Shown here one piece after another: positions 1-8,968 of a stretch of DNA of 64,000 nucleotides (position 1 is its first letter; each line of letters begins with the position of its first letter). The translations under genes were made by a program, and so were the position numbers. The notes beneath the pieces were generated by a model, which was not told the origin of the DNA, searched no databases, and was given only the letters and a program-made list of their open reading frames with translations. Source of the DNA: Nocardia brasiliensis NBRC 14402 (GTDB lineage: Bacteria > Actinomycetota > Actinomycetes > Mycobacteriales > Mycobacteriaceae); NCBI RefSeq assembly GCF_000308475.2, contig NZ_BAFT02000098.1, forward strand, positions 124,001 to 188,000, in the 5' to 3' direction.

Positions 1-788
1 ACGTGGCCATCGATTTCCAGCGAAAGTTCGCCCGGCACTTGGGTGTCGAGCCGGAGCTGGTCCGGCTCGACCACGTCGGCCTCAATCACCTCACCTGGGA
101 GCGCGGCGTCACCGTGCTCGACAGCCCCGGCGCGGCAACAGGTTACGAGGCACTACCCAAACTGCTCGCCGATTTCGGCGCCGAGATCGCGGCCGATACC
201 CGGCTGCCGGTCGAGCTGCTGCGGCACCTCGGCGTCGTTCCGTCGTACTACCTGCGGTATTTCTATCAGCACGATACGGTCGTCGAGGAGTTGCGCGCGA
301 AGGGTTCCCGGGCCGCCGAGGTGGCCGAACTGGAACGGCAGTTGCTCACCATGTACGCCGACCCGGCGTTGGACACCAAACCCGAACTGCTCGGAAAACG
401 CGGTGGCGCTTTCTATTCCGAGGCCGCAGTGCAGCTGATCGCCGCGCTGCTCGGCACCGGCGCGGGCGCGGCCGTGCAGGTGGTCAACACCCGCAACGAC
501 GGCACCCTGCCGTCGCTGCCCGACGACGCGGTGCTCGAGGTACCCGCGCGGGTGGACGCGGCGGGAGTCCGTCCGCTGCCGCAGCCGCCGCTCGAGCCGC
601 GTTTCGGCGGGCTGATCGCGCACGTCACCGCCTACGAACAACTGGCGTTGCGGGCCGCCGTCGAAGGCGGGCGCGAACTCGTCTTCGACGCGCTGCTGGC
701 CCATCCGCTGGTCGGCCAGTTCGAATTGGCCGAGCAGCTCACCGACCGGCTGATCGCGCACAACCGCGCGCACCTGAGCTGGGCGTGA
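1..788 (+). CDS. GH4-family glycosidase (6-phospho-beta-glucosidase type), C-terminal part
   Basis: This is the last 261 or so residues of a glycoside hydrolase family 4 enzyme; the gene begins upstream of the window. The fragment carries the GLNHLTW segment and the C-terminal helical region, including the YYLRYFY and AVQVVNTRNDG segments typical of LicH/CelF-like enzymes. Family members are about 420-450 residues and use NAD and a divalent metal to cleave glucosides, often 6-phosphorylated. The missing N-terminus would hold the NAD-binding fold and the metal-ligand Cys/His. The stop overlaps a GTG (GTGA) leading into the sugar-kinase gene, so the two are probably co-transcribed for sugar use. 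Substrate specificity cannot be read from this part. Confidence 0.85.
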   Translation, partial: VAIDFQRKFARHLGVEPELVRLDHVGLNHLTWERGVTVLDSPGAATGYEALPKLLADFGAEIAADTRLPVELLRHLGVVPSYYLRYFYQHDTVVEELRAKGSRAAEVAELERQLLTMYADPALDTKPELLGKRGGAFYSEAAVQLIAALLGTGAGAAVQVVNTRNDGTLPSLPDDAVLEVPARVDAAGVRPLPQPPLEPRFGGLIAHVTAYEQLALRAAVEGGRELVFDALLAHPLVGQFELAEQLTDRLIAHNRAHLSWA

Positions 789-832
789 CCATGCCGACCA
801 ACACCGTGCACTGCTGGCGGGGGAAGCGTTTG

Positions 833-1888
833 ATGAAACTCCCACAGAACGAGCAGGTTCCGGGCGTCCTCGCGATCGACGCGGGCAACAGCAAGACCGA
901 CGTCGCCCTGGTCGCGCTCGACGGGACGGTCCTCGCCGCGGCACGCGGCGGCGGCTATCAGCCCTATCGGGACGGCGCCGAGCAGGCGATCGCGGGGCTC
1001 ACTCCGCTGGTCGACGCGGTGGCCGAACAGGCCGGGCTCACCCGCGCGGGCGTGCTCACCACCCGGGTGAGCGCCTGCATGGCCAATGTCGACCTGCCCA
1101 TCGAGGAGCGACGCTTCCACGCCGCCATCGCGGGCAGGCCGTGGGGGCTCTCGGTGGGCGTCGCCAACGACACCTTCGGCCTGCTGCGTGCCGGTACCGA
1201 CGGCCCCTGCGGCGTCGCGGTGGTCTGCGGCGCCGGAATCAACTGCGCCGGGCTGCGGCCGGACGGCCGGACCGCGCGCTTCCCGGCGCTCGGCGTGCTC
1301 ACCGGAGACTGGGGTGGCGGCGGCGGAATGGCCGCCGCCGCAATGTGGTACGCCGCGCGGGCCGAGGACGGCCGGGGCGAGCCGACGGCGCTGTCCGCCG
1401 CCATCGGCGCATATTTCGGGATGGCCGGAGCCAACGCGGTCGCCGAGGCGATCCACCTCGGTCAGCTGGCCGAACACCGGCTGCACGAGCTGGTCCGGGT
1501 GCTGTTCACCACCGCCGAAGCAGGTGACCCGACCGCGCTGCGGCTGATCGATCGGCAAGCCGACGAGATCACCCGCCTGGCCCTCGTCGCCCTGCGCAAG
1601 CTCGAACTACTCGACGAACCGACGCCCGTGGTGCTCGGCGGTGGTGTGCTGGCCGCGCGGCAGCCGTTGCTGATCGACAACGTGCGGGCTCGGCTGGCCG
1701 CCGCCGCACCCCTGGCGGAACCTCGAATCGTCGTCGCCCCACCGGTTCTCGGCGCGGCGCTGCTCGGGCTGGACCATCTCGCGGCGAGCCCGGCGGCGCA
1801 GCGGCGGCTCCGCGCTGCGTATCCGGCTGCGCAGGAGCCGCCGGAGGGCCGGTCCGGGTTCGCCAGCGAGATGGGTCAGTTGGCCTGA
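833..1888 (+). CDS. BadF/BadG-family ATPase, N-acetylglucosamine kinase-like
   Basis: A sugar kinase of the ASKHA fold in the BadF/BadG/BcrA/BcrD family, probably phosphorylating an amino sugar or hexose in the cytoplasm. The phosphate-1 loop AIDAGNSKTDVAL lies at the N-terminus, GVAVVCGAGINCAG follows in the middle, and the adenosine motif VVLGGGVL is near the C-terminus. I chose ATG 833 (351 aa) because GGGGAAG sits 7 nt upstream. GTG 785 and ATG 791 are in frame and would add up to 16 residues, and the GTG overlaps the stop of the GH4 gene. Pairing with a GH4 glycosidase and, just downstream, a chitin-type LPMO suggests glycan or chitooligosaccharide use. The exact substrate is not determined. 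Confidence 0.85.
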   Translation: MKLPQNEQVPGVLAIDAGNSKTDVALVALDGTVLAAARGGGYQPYRDGAEQAIAGLTPLVDAVAEQAGLTRAGVLTTRVSACMANVDLPIEERRFHAAIAGRPWGLSVGVANDTFGLLRAGTDGPCGVAVVCGAGINCAGLRPDGRTARFPALGVLTGDWGGGGGMAAAAMWYAARAEDGRGEPTALSAAIGAYFGMAGANAVAEAIHLGQLAEHRLHELVRVLFTTAEAGDPTALRLIDRQADEITRLALVALRKLELLDEPTPVVLGGGVLAARQPLLIDNVRARLAAAAPLAEPRIVVAPPVLGAALLGLDHLAASPAAQRRLRAAYPAAQEPPEGRSGFASEMGQLA

Positions 1889-1892
1889 GCCG

Positions 1893-2411
1893 TTACCGGC
1901 CGATCTGCAGATCGACGCAGGAGTAGAAAGCGTTCGGAGTATCGGCGATATTCCATACGCTGCGCAGCTTCTGCTTACCGGTGAAACTGCCGAGATTCAC
2001 GGTGTGCGTTTCGGTCGCACCCGGCGGCCGATTGTTGCCACTGATGTCGGCGACCTTGGTGTTCCCGATCCAGTACTCGTAGTTCGTGGTCCGGTGCCGG
2101 GCGGTGAAGGTCCAGGTGAAGGTCACCGTGCTGCCGACCTGGTGGACCTTCCACGGCTTGCTGTCGTCGTCGAGGTCGGCCCAGCGCCGGTCACCGGCGC
2201 TGCAATTGCGCTGTCCCTTGGGGCCCTCGACGCTCTGCGGCTCCCATTTGATCGGCCCGCAGGGCAATTGGTTCTGCGCGCACTGCGCCTGCCGGCTGGC
2301 AGGCGAGGAAATATAGCCGTGCGCGTTGGCAGGCCCCGCGGGCAGCACGGCGACGACGAACGGTGCCAGACCTGCCGCCGTGACGATGGACAGCATTCTT
2401 CTGTTGAACAT
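1893..2411 (-). CDS. secreted AA10 lytic polysaccharide monooxygenase (chitin-binding protein)
   Basis: A 172-residue secreted copper enzyme that oxidatively cleaves chitin or cellulose chains outside the cell. A Sec signal peptide (residues 1-30, ending GPANA) precedes His31, which becomes the N-terminal histidine of the mature protein, as LPMO copper chemistry requires. The second brace histidine is probably His106 in ARHRTTNYEYW. Further support comes from GYISSPASRQ, the Cys pairs and the WNIADTPNAFYSCVDL end, all typical of single-domain AA10. The mature part of about 142 residues is on the short side, with no separate carbohydrate-binding module. The start is ATG with GGGAG 6 nt upstream. 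It converges on the kinase gene with a 4-bp gap, leaving no room for a separate terminator. Confidence 0.92.
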   Translation of the reverse strand: MFNRRMLSIVTAAGLAPFVVAVLPAGPANAHGYISSPASRQAQCAQNQLPCGPIKWEPQSVEGPKGQRNCSAGDRRWADLDDDSKPWKVHQVGSTVTFTWTFTARHRTTNYEYWIGNTKVADISGNNRPPGATETHTVNLGSFTGKQKLRSVWNIADTPNAFYSCVDLQIGR

Positions 2412-2713
2412 GGGTGACTCCCTGTGCCCGGAATGGGCAATAGTCGGCCGAATATTCGGCTCGATGCGGTAGGTATTCGAACCTTAAAGCGCCGCCATAT
2501 AATTGGTCGAGTGCACAGGAGTGGGGAGGCAACTGGGGACCGGGAATAACGAAATAGACTCGAGCCGAACGGTATTCACCGCGATTCAGCCGAAGATCAT
2601 TTCCGTTTCATTGCTCATTATGCAATAGCCGATTTCGATCTTCCGGCACTCGGAATAGATCGCGATGTCGCAAGGTTCGTCGTGGGGAAGTCCACCGACC
2701 GAAAGGATTCCCG
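2412..2713. other. divergent intergenic region, no gene seen
   Basis: About 300 bp between the LPMO and PPOX genes. It is more AT-rich than its surroundings (for example around 2455-2510 and 2570-2640) and must hold promoters for both directions. I see no convincing hairpin or coding sequence. GAAAGGA near 2701 serves the PPOX start. Confidence 0.6.
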
Positions 2714-3133
2714 ATGGCGAAGATGACCAGCGATGAACGCGAGAAGTTCCTGGCCGAGTTGCACGTGGGGGTGATCGCGATCGAACGCGCCGATCGCGCG
2801 CCGCTCGCGGTGCCGATCTGGTACGGGTACGAGCCGGGTGGCGAGGTGAAGATCTGGACCGACAACGGCTCGGTGAAAGAGCGCCTGATCCGGGCCGCGG
2901 GGCGGTTCTCGCTGACCGCGCAGGTGGAGCAGCCGCCGTACCGGTACGTCACCGTGGAGGGCACGGTGACCAGCATCGAGCGCGCCACCGTGGACGACGT
3001 GCTGGCCATCGCCGTGCGCTACCTCGGCCCCGACGAGGGCAAGGCCTTCGCCGAGCAGAACCTCTCCGAATCCTCGCTACTGGTCAGCCTGCGCCCGGAG
3101 AAGTGGCTGAGCACGGACTACGCCAAGGAGTAG
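2714..3133 (+). CDS. pyridoxamine 5'-phosphate oxidase-family (PPOX) flavin/F420-binding protein
   Basis: A 139-residue single-domain split-barrel protein, the normal size for actinobacterial PPOX proteins that bind FMN, F420 or haem. The opening (EKFLAELHVGVIAIE), the PLAVPIWYGY strand pair and the VTVEGTVTSIE strand are the expected barrel elements. The ATG has GAAAGGA 7 nt upstream. No strictly conserved catalytic residue allows the cofactor or substrate to be named. It stands alone, followed by a 13-bp-arm inverted repeat before the next gene. Confidence 0.85.
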   Translation: MAKMTSDEREKFLAELHVGVIAIERADRAPLAVPIWYGYEPGGEVKIWTDNGSVKERLIRAAGRFSLTAQVEQPPYRYVTVEGTVTSIERATVDDVLAIAVRYLGPDEGKAFAEQNLSESSLLVSLRPEKWLSTDYAKE

Positions 3134-3167
3134 CGCATCCCCGCGGCCACCACACGAGCCGTGTCGA

Positions 3168-3217
3168 TGTCAATCAACTGTCCCGGTGGGTGCACCTGCC
3201 CGGGCAGTTGATTGACA
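3168..3217. promoter_or_regulatory. inverted repeat with 13-bp perfect arms, possible operator/promoter
   Basis: The arms TGTCAATCAACTG (3168-3180) and CAGTTGATTGACA (3205-3217) are exact reverse complements separated by 24 nt; inner bases (CCCGG) extend the pairing further. The right arm ends in TTGACA, a consensus -35 hexamer pointing toward the DUF3556 gene at 3301, and the left arm gives the same hexamer on the other strand. This could be an operator over a promoter or a hairpin ending the PPOX transcript. No T-run follows, and no good -10 is visible at standard spacing. Confidence 0.45.
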
Positions 3218-3300
3218 GCAAATGTCGCAACTGCCAACGTATCCAGGGACCGCGAGGTCCTGATCCGGTGGGCCCCGGCGTTGTCGAGCGGAGCGTGCTG

Positions 3301-5025
3301 ATGGGTTTTCTCGAGCCCGACCTGCCAGTGGTCGATCTGCCGCAATGGCGTAAAGGCACACGCGGCGAACGGATTCGGCCGATGGCCCGGCATTGGGCCG
3401 AAGTGGGATTCGGCACTCCGGTCGCACTGCACCTGTTCTATGTCGGCAAGATTTTCCTCTACCTGCTCGGCGGCTGGCTGATCGTGCTGAGCACCGCGGG
3501 CATCGACGGATTCATCGCGGTGGGCGACTGGTGGTCGGAGCCGATCGTCTTCCAGAAGGTGGTGCTCTACACCCTTTTGTTCGAGGTGGTCGGGCTCGGT
3601 TGCGGGTTCGGGCCGCTGAACAACAGATTCTTCCCGCCGCTCGGTTCGATCCTGTATTGGTTGCGGCCCAAGACGATTCGGCTGCCGCCCTGGCCCGGCA
3701 AAGTGCCGTTCACCACGGGCACCGATCGCACGATCATCGATATCGCGCTGTATGCGGCACTGCTGGTGGCGGTTTCGGTCGCGCTGTGCTCCGACGGCAC
3801 CGGACCGGTGCCGGAGTTGAGCACCTCCGTCGGGTTGCTGCCCGTATGGGAGATAGCGGTGATCCTCGGACTGCTCGCCGCAATCGGGTTGCGCGACAAG
3901 GTGATATTCCTGGCGGCCCGCGGCGAGGTGTACGGCACGCTGACGGTCGCCTTCTTGTTCACGGCCGCCGATCCGATCGTCGCCGCGAAGGTGGTTTTCG
4001 TGGTGATCTGGATGGGCGCCGCGACCTCGAAGCTGAACAAGCACTTCCCGTTCGTGGTGTCCACGATGATGTCGAACAGCCCGGTGTTCCGGCGTAAATC
4101 GCTCAAACGCAGGTTCTTCGAGAACTTCCCGGACGATCTGCGGCCCGGGCGCCTCTCCCGGCTGTTCGCGCACGGCGGCACCGTCGTCGAGATGAGTGTG
4201 CCGGTCGTGCTGTTCTTTTCGCACGGCGGTCCGGTGACGGCGGTGGCCGCGATCCTCATGATCGGGTTCCACCTGGCCATCCTGACGGCGGTGCCGATGG
4301 GCGTGCCGCTGGAGTGGAACGTCTTCATGATCTTCGGGGTGCTGGTGCTGTTCGTGGCGCACGCCGATCTCGGCCTGGCCGCGCTCACCCGGCCGGTGCC
4401 GGTGGCGGTGCTGTTCGTGGTGATCGCGGGCATCGTCGTCGCCGGAAACCTGTTCCCGCGCAAGATTTCCTTCCTGCCCGGCATGCGGTATTACGCGGGC
4501 AACTGGGATACCACGATGTGGTGCGTCAAGCCGTCCGCGGCGGCGAAGATCAGCCGGCACATCGTCGCGATCGCCGCCATGCCGCAGGCTCAACTGGAAC
4601 GGTTCTACGGGAAGGACCGCGCGGAGGTCCCGATGTACATGGGATACGCCTTCCGCGCCATGAACACCCACGGACGCGCGCTGTTCACGCTGGTGCACCG
4701 GGCGATGCCCGCGGGACACGAGGACGAATACGTCCTCACCGACGGTGAACGGATCTGCAGCACCGCCGTCGGCTGGAACTTCGGCGACGGGCACATGCAC
4801 AACGAGCAGCTCATCGCCGCGCTGCAGCAGCGCTGCCACTTCGAACCCGGCGAGGTCCGGGTGGTGCTGCTGGACGCTCAGCCGATCCACAAGCGCACCC
4901 AGGCCTATCGGCTCGTCGACGCCGCCACCGGCGAGTTCGAGCACGGCGTGGTCCACGTCGCCGACATGGTCACCCGTCAGCCCTGGGCCGACGACGTGCC
5001 GGTGCACGTCGGGCCGGGAAAGTGA
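3301..5025 (+). CDS. DUF3556 integral membrane protein
   Basis: A 574-residue multi-pass membrane protein of the DUF3556 family found in mycobacteria, nocardiae and relatives; its function is unknown. The hydrophobic N-terminal two thirds carry many predicted helices, for example IFLYLLGGWLIVL and VALLVAVSVAL-like stretches. The soluble C-terminal part from about residue 400 contains GMRYYAGNWDTTMW and VGWNFGDGHMHNEQLI. ATG 3301 was chosen because GGAG lies 7 nt upstream and the family opening (MGFLEPDLPVVDLPQW) starts there. A longer frame back to 3103 overlaps the PPOX gene and is not supported. The protein is probably envelope-associated, but this is inference from taxon distribution and topology. 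Confidence 0.88.
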   Translation: MGFLEPDLPVVDLPQWRKGTRGERIRPMARHWAEVGFGTPVALHLFYVGKIFLYLLGGWLIVLSTAGIDGFIAVGDWWSEPIVFQKVVLYTLLFEVVGLGCGFGPLNNRFFPPLGSILYWLRPKTIRLPPWPGKVPFTTGTDRTIIDIALYAALLVAVSVALCSDGTGPVPELSTSVGLLPVWEIAVILGLLAAIGLRDKVIFLAARGEVYGTLTVAFLFTAADPIVAAKVVFVVIWMGAATSKLNKHFPFVVSTMMSNSPVFRRKSLKRRFFENFPDDLRPGRLSRLFAHGGTVVEMSVPVVLFFSHGGPVTAVAAILMIGFHLAILTAVPMGVPLEWNVFMIFGVLVLFVAHADLGLAALTRPVPVAVLFVVIAGIVVAGNLFPRKISFLPGMRYYAGNWDTTMWCVKPSAAAKISRHIVAIAAMPQAQLERFYGKDRAEVPMYMGYAFRAMNTHGRALFTLVHRAMPAGHEDEYVLTDGERICSTAVGWNFGDGHMHNEQLIAALQQRCHFEPGEVRVVLLDAQPIHKRTQAYRLVDAATGEFEHGVVHVADMVTRQPWADDVPVHVGPGK

Positions 5026-5068
5026 ACTCGGCGAACGATTATGGCCGGCGTGCGGCAAGATCGAAGGC

Positions 5069-5770
5069 ATGACTCCCGGACCGTTCCTGCCCGAGAGCGT
5101 CGACGAATTCCGCGTCCTCGCCCGCACCCGGTTGCGTCGGTTCGTCCGGACCGAGGTGCCCGACGAGCCGGGTCTGCGCCGCGCCGCGGTCCTGCTGTGC
5201 GTGGTCGGGCAGGCCGACGGCTCCCCCGCGGTGATCGTCATCCGGCGGGCCTACCAGGGGCGCAACGCGGGACAGTGGGGACTGCCCGGCGGCCGGATCG
5301 ATCCGGGCGAGACCGCCGAACAGGCCGTCCTGCGGGAGCTGCACGAGGAACTCGGCATGACGGCCGCGTCCACCGATCTGGTCGGTCTGCTCGATGACTT
5401 CCCCGCCTCCTCCGGTTTTGTGATCACGCCGTTCATCGCGGCGCTGCCCGACGCCGCCGAGCTGACCCCGAACCCGAGCGAGGTGCATTCGGTGCACCTG
5501 GTGAACCTCGACCGGCTCGCCGCCGACGACGTGCCGCACTGGGTGTCGCGGCAGCAAGCGGTCCCGCAACCGGAACTGCGCGACGAATCCGAGCCGGTCG
5601 CCGCACCCGATGAGGTGCGCCTGCTGCAGATGCGGCTGGGGGCCGATATGACGATCCACGCGCCCACCGGCGCCTTGCTCTGGCAGTTCCGCGAGATCAT
5701 CCTGCTCGGGCGGGACCACGACAGTGCGCGCGTCTCCCACTTCACCCAACCGGACTGGACCCAGCACTAG
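5069..5770 (+). CDS. NUDIX hydrolase (probable CoA or nucleotide pyrophosphatase)
   Basis: A 233-residue NUDIX protein. The Nudix box begins GGRIDPGETAEQ and ends with the metal-binding RELHEELG at about residues 75-96, complete for Mg-dependent cleavage of a nucleoside diphosphate linked to X. Length and the N-terminal extension before the box resemble CoA-pyrophosphatase-like members, but the CoA signature is not clear enough to name the substrate. No Shine-Dalgarno precedes ATG 5069; CAAGAT lies 7-12 nt upstream, the spacing of a -10 box for a leaderless mRNA. A second, unrelated NUDIX gene follows about 50 bp downstream. Confidence 0.85.
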   Translation: MTPGPFLPESVDEFRVLARTRLRRFVRTEVPDEPGLRRAAVLLCVVGQADGSPAVIVIRRAYQGRNAGQWGLPGGRIDPGETAEQAVLRELHEELGMTAASTDLVGLLDDFPASSGFVITPFIAALPDAAELTPNPSEVHSVHLVNLDRLAADDVPHWVSRQQAVPQPELRDESEPVAAPDEVRLLQMRLGADMTIHAPTGALLWQFREIILLGRDHDSARVSHFTQPDWTQH

Positions 5771-5822
5771 CGAACGTGCCGGACATGGCATGCTCGGTGC
5801 CCATACCCGATCAGGAGGCCTG

Positions 5823-6287
5823 GTGACCATCTTCCGCACCATCGTCGGCGTGCAACTACTGCTGATCGAGAACGGGCGGGTACTGCTCGCGCGCCGGCGC
5901 AACACCGGGTTCGCCGACGGGCAGTGGAACGCCCCGGGCGGCAAGCTCGACGAGGGCGAGGATGTGCTGACCGCCATCATTCGCGAGGCCGACGAGGAGA
6001 TCGGCGTCCAGGTGGAGCGGGACGACGTCGACCTGGTCGCCTCGATCCACATCCAGCACCCGCCCGGCCAGACCCGGATCGTGTTCGTCTTCCGCGCCCG
6101 GACCTGGTCTGGCGAACCCTGCAACCGCGAACCCGACTCCTGCTCGGAGCTGCGCTGGTTCCCCCTCGACGAACTCCCCGGCAACACCATCCAGAGCACC
6201 CGCGCCGGCCTGGACCTCTACCGCCGCGGCGAAAACTTCGGCGTCTACGGCTGGCCCGAACCCTCCCTCATCGGCGACGCCAGATAA
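5823..6287 (+). CDS. NUDIX hydrolase, MutT-like
   Basis: A 154-residue single-domain NUDIX protein whose box runs from GGKLDEGED to IIREADEEIGV at about residues 40-62. The size fits MutT/NudF-like enzymes that sanitise nucleotide pools. GTG 5823 is preferred because AGGAGG lies 5 nt upstream; an upstream in-frame ATG would overlap the preceding NUDIX gene. The motif is complete, so activity is expected, but the substrate is unknown. It converges with the minus-strand nucleotidyltransferase-like gene with only 4 bp between the stops. Confidence 0.86.
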   Translation: MTIFRTIVGVQLLLIENGRVLLARRRNTGFADGQWNAPGGKLDEGEDVLTAIIREADEEIGVQVERDDVDLVASIHIQHPPGQTRIVFVFRARTWSGEPCNREPDSCSELRWFPLDELPGNTIQSTRAGLDLYRRGENFGVYGWPEPSLIGDAR

Positions 6288-6291
6288 CCTC

Positions 6292-6879
6292 TCAGCGTGG
6301 CCGCCAGAACGTGAGCGGTTCGCGGGGGTTGTCCCGGACCCAGGCGGAAAGGTCTGCGCCAGCACTGATTCCACCGTCGAGGACGGCCCGGTAGATATCG
6401 ATGGAACGCTGCTCCGTGATGACGCCGGTGTGGACCTGTGATTTCAGTTCGAGGATCGTGCGTCGCGTTCGCGGTGTGAGCGCGGCCCGCAGCGGCGCGA
6501 CGAGGTGCGCGGCGCAGGGTCCCGGATGGTCGCGGCGCAGTGCCCACATATCAATTTTCCAGTCGGTTCCGTCGGACCTGCGGTAGCCGAGACGCCAATA
6601 CAAACCCTCGTCCGGATCGTCGAGATGGTTGCCGAAACGCGCATTGCGCACTCCTTCGACGCGGGCGCAGTCCCGCAGTACGGCGAATCCGTGTTCGATT
6701 CGCGGGCTGTCGCAATAGATTTCGACATCGATATCCGGCGCTATCGCCAATTCGTAGGCCACCGCGCCGACGAGGACGGGGGTGCCGAAGTCCTGCCATC
6801 GCTCGAAAAGGCGCAATGTGTCGAGGATTTCGTGGGCTTGCCGCCCGCGGAACGCGCTGTGCGCGACTACGTCGGGCAT
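6292..6879 (-). CDS. nucleotidyltransferase-fold protein of unknown role
   Basis: A 195-residue cytoplasmic protein. The N-terminal half has the layout of a minimal nucleotidyltransferase: GTPVLVGAVAYELAIAPDIDVEIY, where G-x-V-A and the DID pair would be the metal-binding core, and a later acidic strand TDWKIDMW. The C-terminal part is helical. I do not recognise a named family. Its ATG overlaps the stop of the MMPL gene (TAATG), so it is the last gene of the TetR-MMPL-NTase unit and probably translationally coupled. Whether it transfers nucleotides or is an inactive relative is open. Confidence 0.6.
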   Translation of the reverse strand: MPDVVAHSAFRGRQAHEILDTLRLFERWQDFGTPVLVGAVAYELAIAPDIDVEIYCDSPRIEHGFAVLRDCARVEGVRNARFGNHLDDPDEGLYWRLGYRRSDGTDWKIDMWALRRDHPGPCAAHLVAPLRAALTPRTRRTILELKSQVHTGVITEQRSIDIYRAVLDGGISAGADLSAWVRDNPREPLTFWRPR

Positions 6880-8906
6880 TACGGCGTTTCCTGCGGCGTT
6901 CGGGAGAGGGGGTTGGGCCACCAGATTTTGGGGCCGACGATGCTGAAAAGGGCTGGGATCACTACGGTTCGGACCAGGAAGGTGTCGAGCAGGATGCCCA
7001 GGCCGACGATGATGCCCAGCTGGGTGAGGATGATCAGCGGCAGGACGCCCAGGACGCAGAAGACGGCGGCCAGGACGATGCCCGCGCTGGTGATGACCGA
7101 GCCGGTGGCGGCGACCGCGCGGACGATGCCCTGGGTGCTGCCGTGCTCGGGCGTCTCCTCCTGCGCCCGGGTGACCAGGAAGATGGTGTAGTCGATGCCG
7201 AGGGCCACGAGGAACAGGAAGGCGTACAGCGGCGCACTGGTGTCCAGCGCCGGAAAGCCCAAGAGGTGCAGGCTGATCCACGCGCCGAGTCCCAGCGCCG
7301 CCAGTGCGCTCAGCACCGAGACGCCCACCAGCAGCACCGCGGCGGGCACCGCCCGCAACAGGGCCAGCAGGATCACCGACACGATGGCCAGGATCGTCGG
7401 AATCACCACGCGCTGATCGTGTTCGGCGGCCGTGCGGGTGTCCAGCCCCTCCGCGTCGCCACCGCCGACCAGCGCGCCGGGCACGTCGGCCAGCTCACCG
7501 CGCATCGCCTCGATGGTCGAGAAGGCTTGCGGTGAACCGGGTTCGGCGTTCAGCACGACCGAGAAGCGGGTCAGACCGGTCGGCGACGTCCCGGTGGGCC
7601 GCGCGTCGGTGACCCCGGGCACGGCGCGCAGAGTCTGTTCCACCGCGGTAGCCGAATCGCTGCGGGCGAGCACGGTGGTCGGATTCGCCGCCCCGGCTGG
7701 GAAATGCGCAGCCAGTGTGTCGAACCCCTCGACGGATTCGGCGCGGACGCGGAACTGATCCGTCTGGGAAAGCCCGACATCGGCACCGATCAGCCCCGCC
7801 GCGCACGCGCCGAGCGCGACCAGCGCCGCACCCGCCACCAAAACCGGCCTGTGCACCACCCGCGCCGCGATCGCATGCCAGATCCCCGTTTCCGCCGCGA
7901 CCCGGTCGTCGGCGCGGGGCACGAACGGCCAGAACACATTCCGTCCGCAGAGCGCGAGCGCCGCGGGCAGCGCGACGAGCACGAACAGCAGGGCGACCAG
8001 CAGCCCGGCCGCCGCACCCACACCCAGACTGCGCGTGTTGGGCAGCGAGGCGAGCAGCAGCGTCAGCAGCGCGGCGACGACGGTGACATTGCTGGCCAGG
8101 ATCGCGGGCCCGGCGTGGCGCACCGCGTGCCGGAGCGCGGTCCGATGATCGGGATGCCGATGCAACTCGTCGCGGTAGCGCGAAACCAGCAGCAGCGCAT
8201 AGTTCGTCCCGGCGCCGAAGACCAGCACGCTGGTGATGCCCGAGGTCGAACCGTCGAAGGCCAGCCCGGTCCACCGTGCCAGTCCGGTGCCGACGGCGGC
8301 GGCGACCCGGTCCGCCGAACCGACGACGAGCAAGGGCACCAGCCAGAGCACGGGCGATCGATAGGTGGCGACGAGCAGCAACGCGACGACGGCCGCGGTC
8401 ACCGCGAGCAGGGTGATGTTCGCGCCGGCGAAGGAATCGGCGATGTCACCGCCGAACGCGGGACCGCCGGTCACCTGGATACGCAGCTCGGCTGGTTGCG
8501 CCGCCTTGACGTCGTCGCGCAGTTCCTCGATGCGATCGGTGAGCGCGAATCCGCTCAACGTCGAATCGACCGGTACCCGTCCGATCGCGGCCTTCCGGTC
8601 AGGCGCGACGAGCGGCTCCCCCAGCTTCGCGCGCAGGCCCGCCAGATCTTCGGGGCGCAGTTCCGCGCCGTCGGTGCGGGTCACCACGACGACCGCGGGC
8701 GCAGTTCCCGCGTCGGGAAACTGGGTGAGCAGTTCTTTGACGCGGGCCGATTCCGCGCTGCCGGGCAACGAGTTCGGAGCCTGCCCGGCGGCGTCGTTGT
8801 CGCCGATTCCACCGATCACGCCGAACGACACGGCAACGAGCGCGAGCAGCAGCACCCATGATTTGCCGGCGGTGACGACGGCCGCGAACCGATCCCACAT
8901 GCGCAT
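6879..8906 (-). CDS. MMPL/RND-family membrane transporter
   Basis: A resistance-nodulation-division type transporter of about 675 residues with two MMPL domains. Each has an N-terminal helix, an extracytoplasmic loop (about residues 35-160 and 355-470) and a bundle of transmembrane helices. DKxx-like membrane motifs appear as FGAGTNYALLLVSRYRDEL and LGIDYTIFLVTRAQEE. Mycobacterial and nocardial relatives export lipids or drugs using the proton gradient. In-frame starts are GTG 8912, ATG 8906 and ATG 8900, none with a clear ribosome site; 8906 is a compromise. The TetR gene lies 56 bp upstream on the same strand and is its likely local repressor. The substrate is unknown. Confidence 0.9.
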   Translation of the reverse strand: MRMWDRFAAVVTAGKSWVLLLALVAVSFGVIGGIGDNDAAGQAPNSLPGSAESARVKELLTQFPDAGTAPAVVVVTRTDGAELRPEDLAGLRAKLGEPLVAPDRKAAIGRVPVDSTLSGFALTDRIEELRDDVKAAQPAELRIQVTGGPAFGGDIADSFAGANITLLAVTAAVVALLLVATYRSPVLWLVPLLVVGSADRVAAAVGTGLARWTGLAFDGSTSGITSVLVFGAGTNYALLLVSRYRDELHRHPDHRTALRHAVRHAGPAILASNVTVVAALLTLLLASLPNTRSLGVGAAAGLLVALLFVLVALPAALALCGRNVFWPFVPRADDRVAAETGIWHAIAARVVHRPVLVAGAALVALGACAAGLIGADVGLSQTDQFRVRAESVEGFDTLAAHFPAGAANPTTVLARSDSATAVEQTLRAVPGVTDARPTGTSPTGLTRFSVVLNAEPGSPQAFSTIEAMRGELADVPGALVGGGDAEGLDTRTAAEHDQRVVIPTILAIVSVILLALLRAVPAAVLLVGVSVLSALAALGLGAWISLHLLGFPALDTSAPLYAFLFLVALGIDYTIFLVTRAQEETPEHGSTQGIVRAVAATGSVITSAGIVLAAVFCVLGVLPLIILTQLGIIVGLGILLDTFLVRTVVIPALFSIVGPKIWWPNPLSRTPQETP

Positions 8907-8968
8907 CACCACACGATGGCAGAACCGGGCCCGGCGCGCTCGCTACCCACGCGAGCGGGTGGGCATGA

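Noticed and set aside
3103..3300. Longer N-terminus for the DUF3556 protein
   Set aside because: It overlaps the PPOX gene and translates through the 3168-3217 palindrome. ATG 3301 has a ribosome site and the family N-terminus.
3118..5241. Long minus-strand frame of about 700 codons opposite the DUF3556 gene
   Set aside because: Very rich in His, Arg, Gln and Asp, with no domain; it is the typical antisense shadow of a GC-rich coding region.
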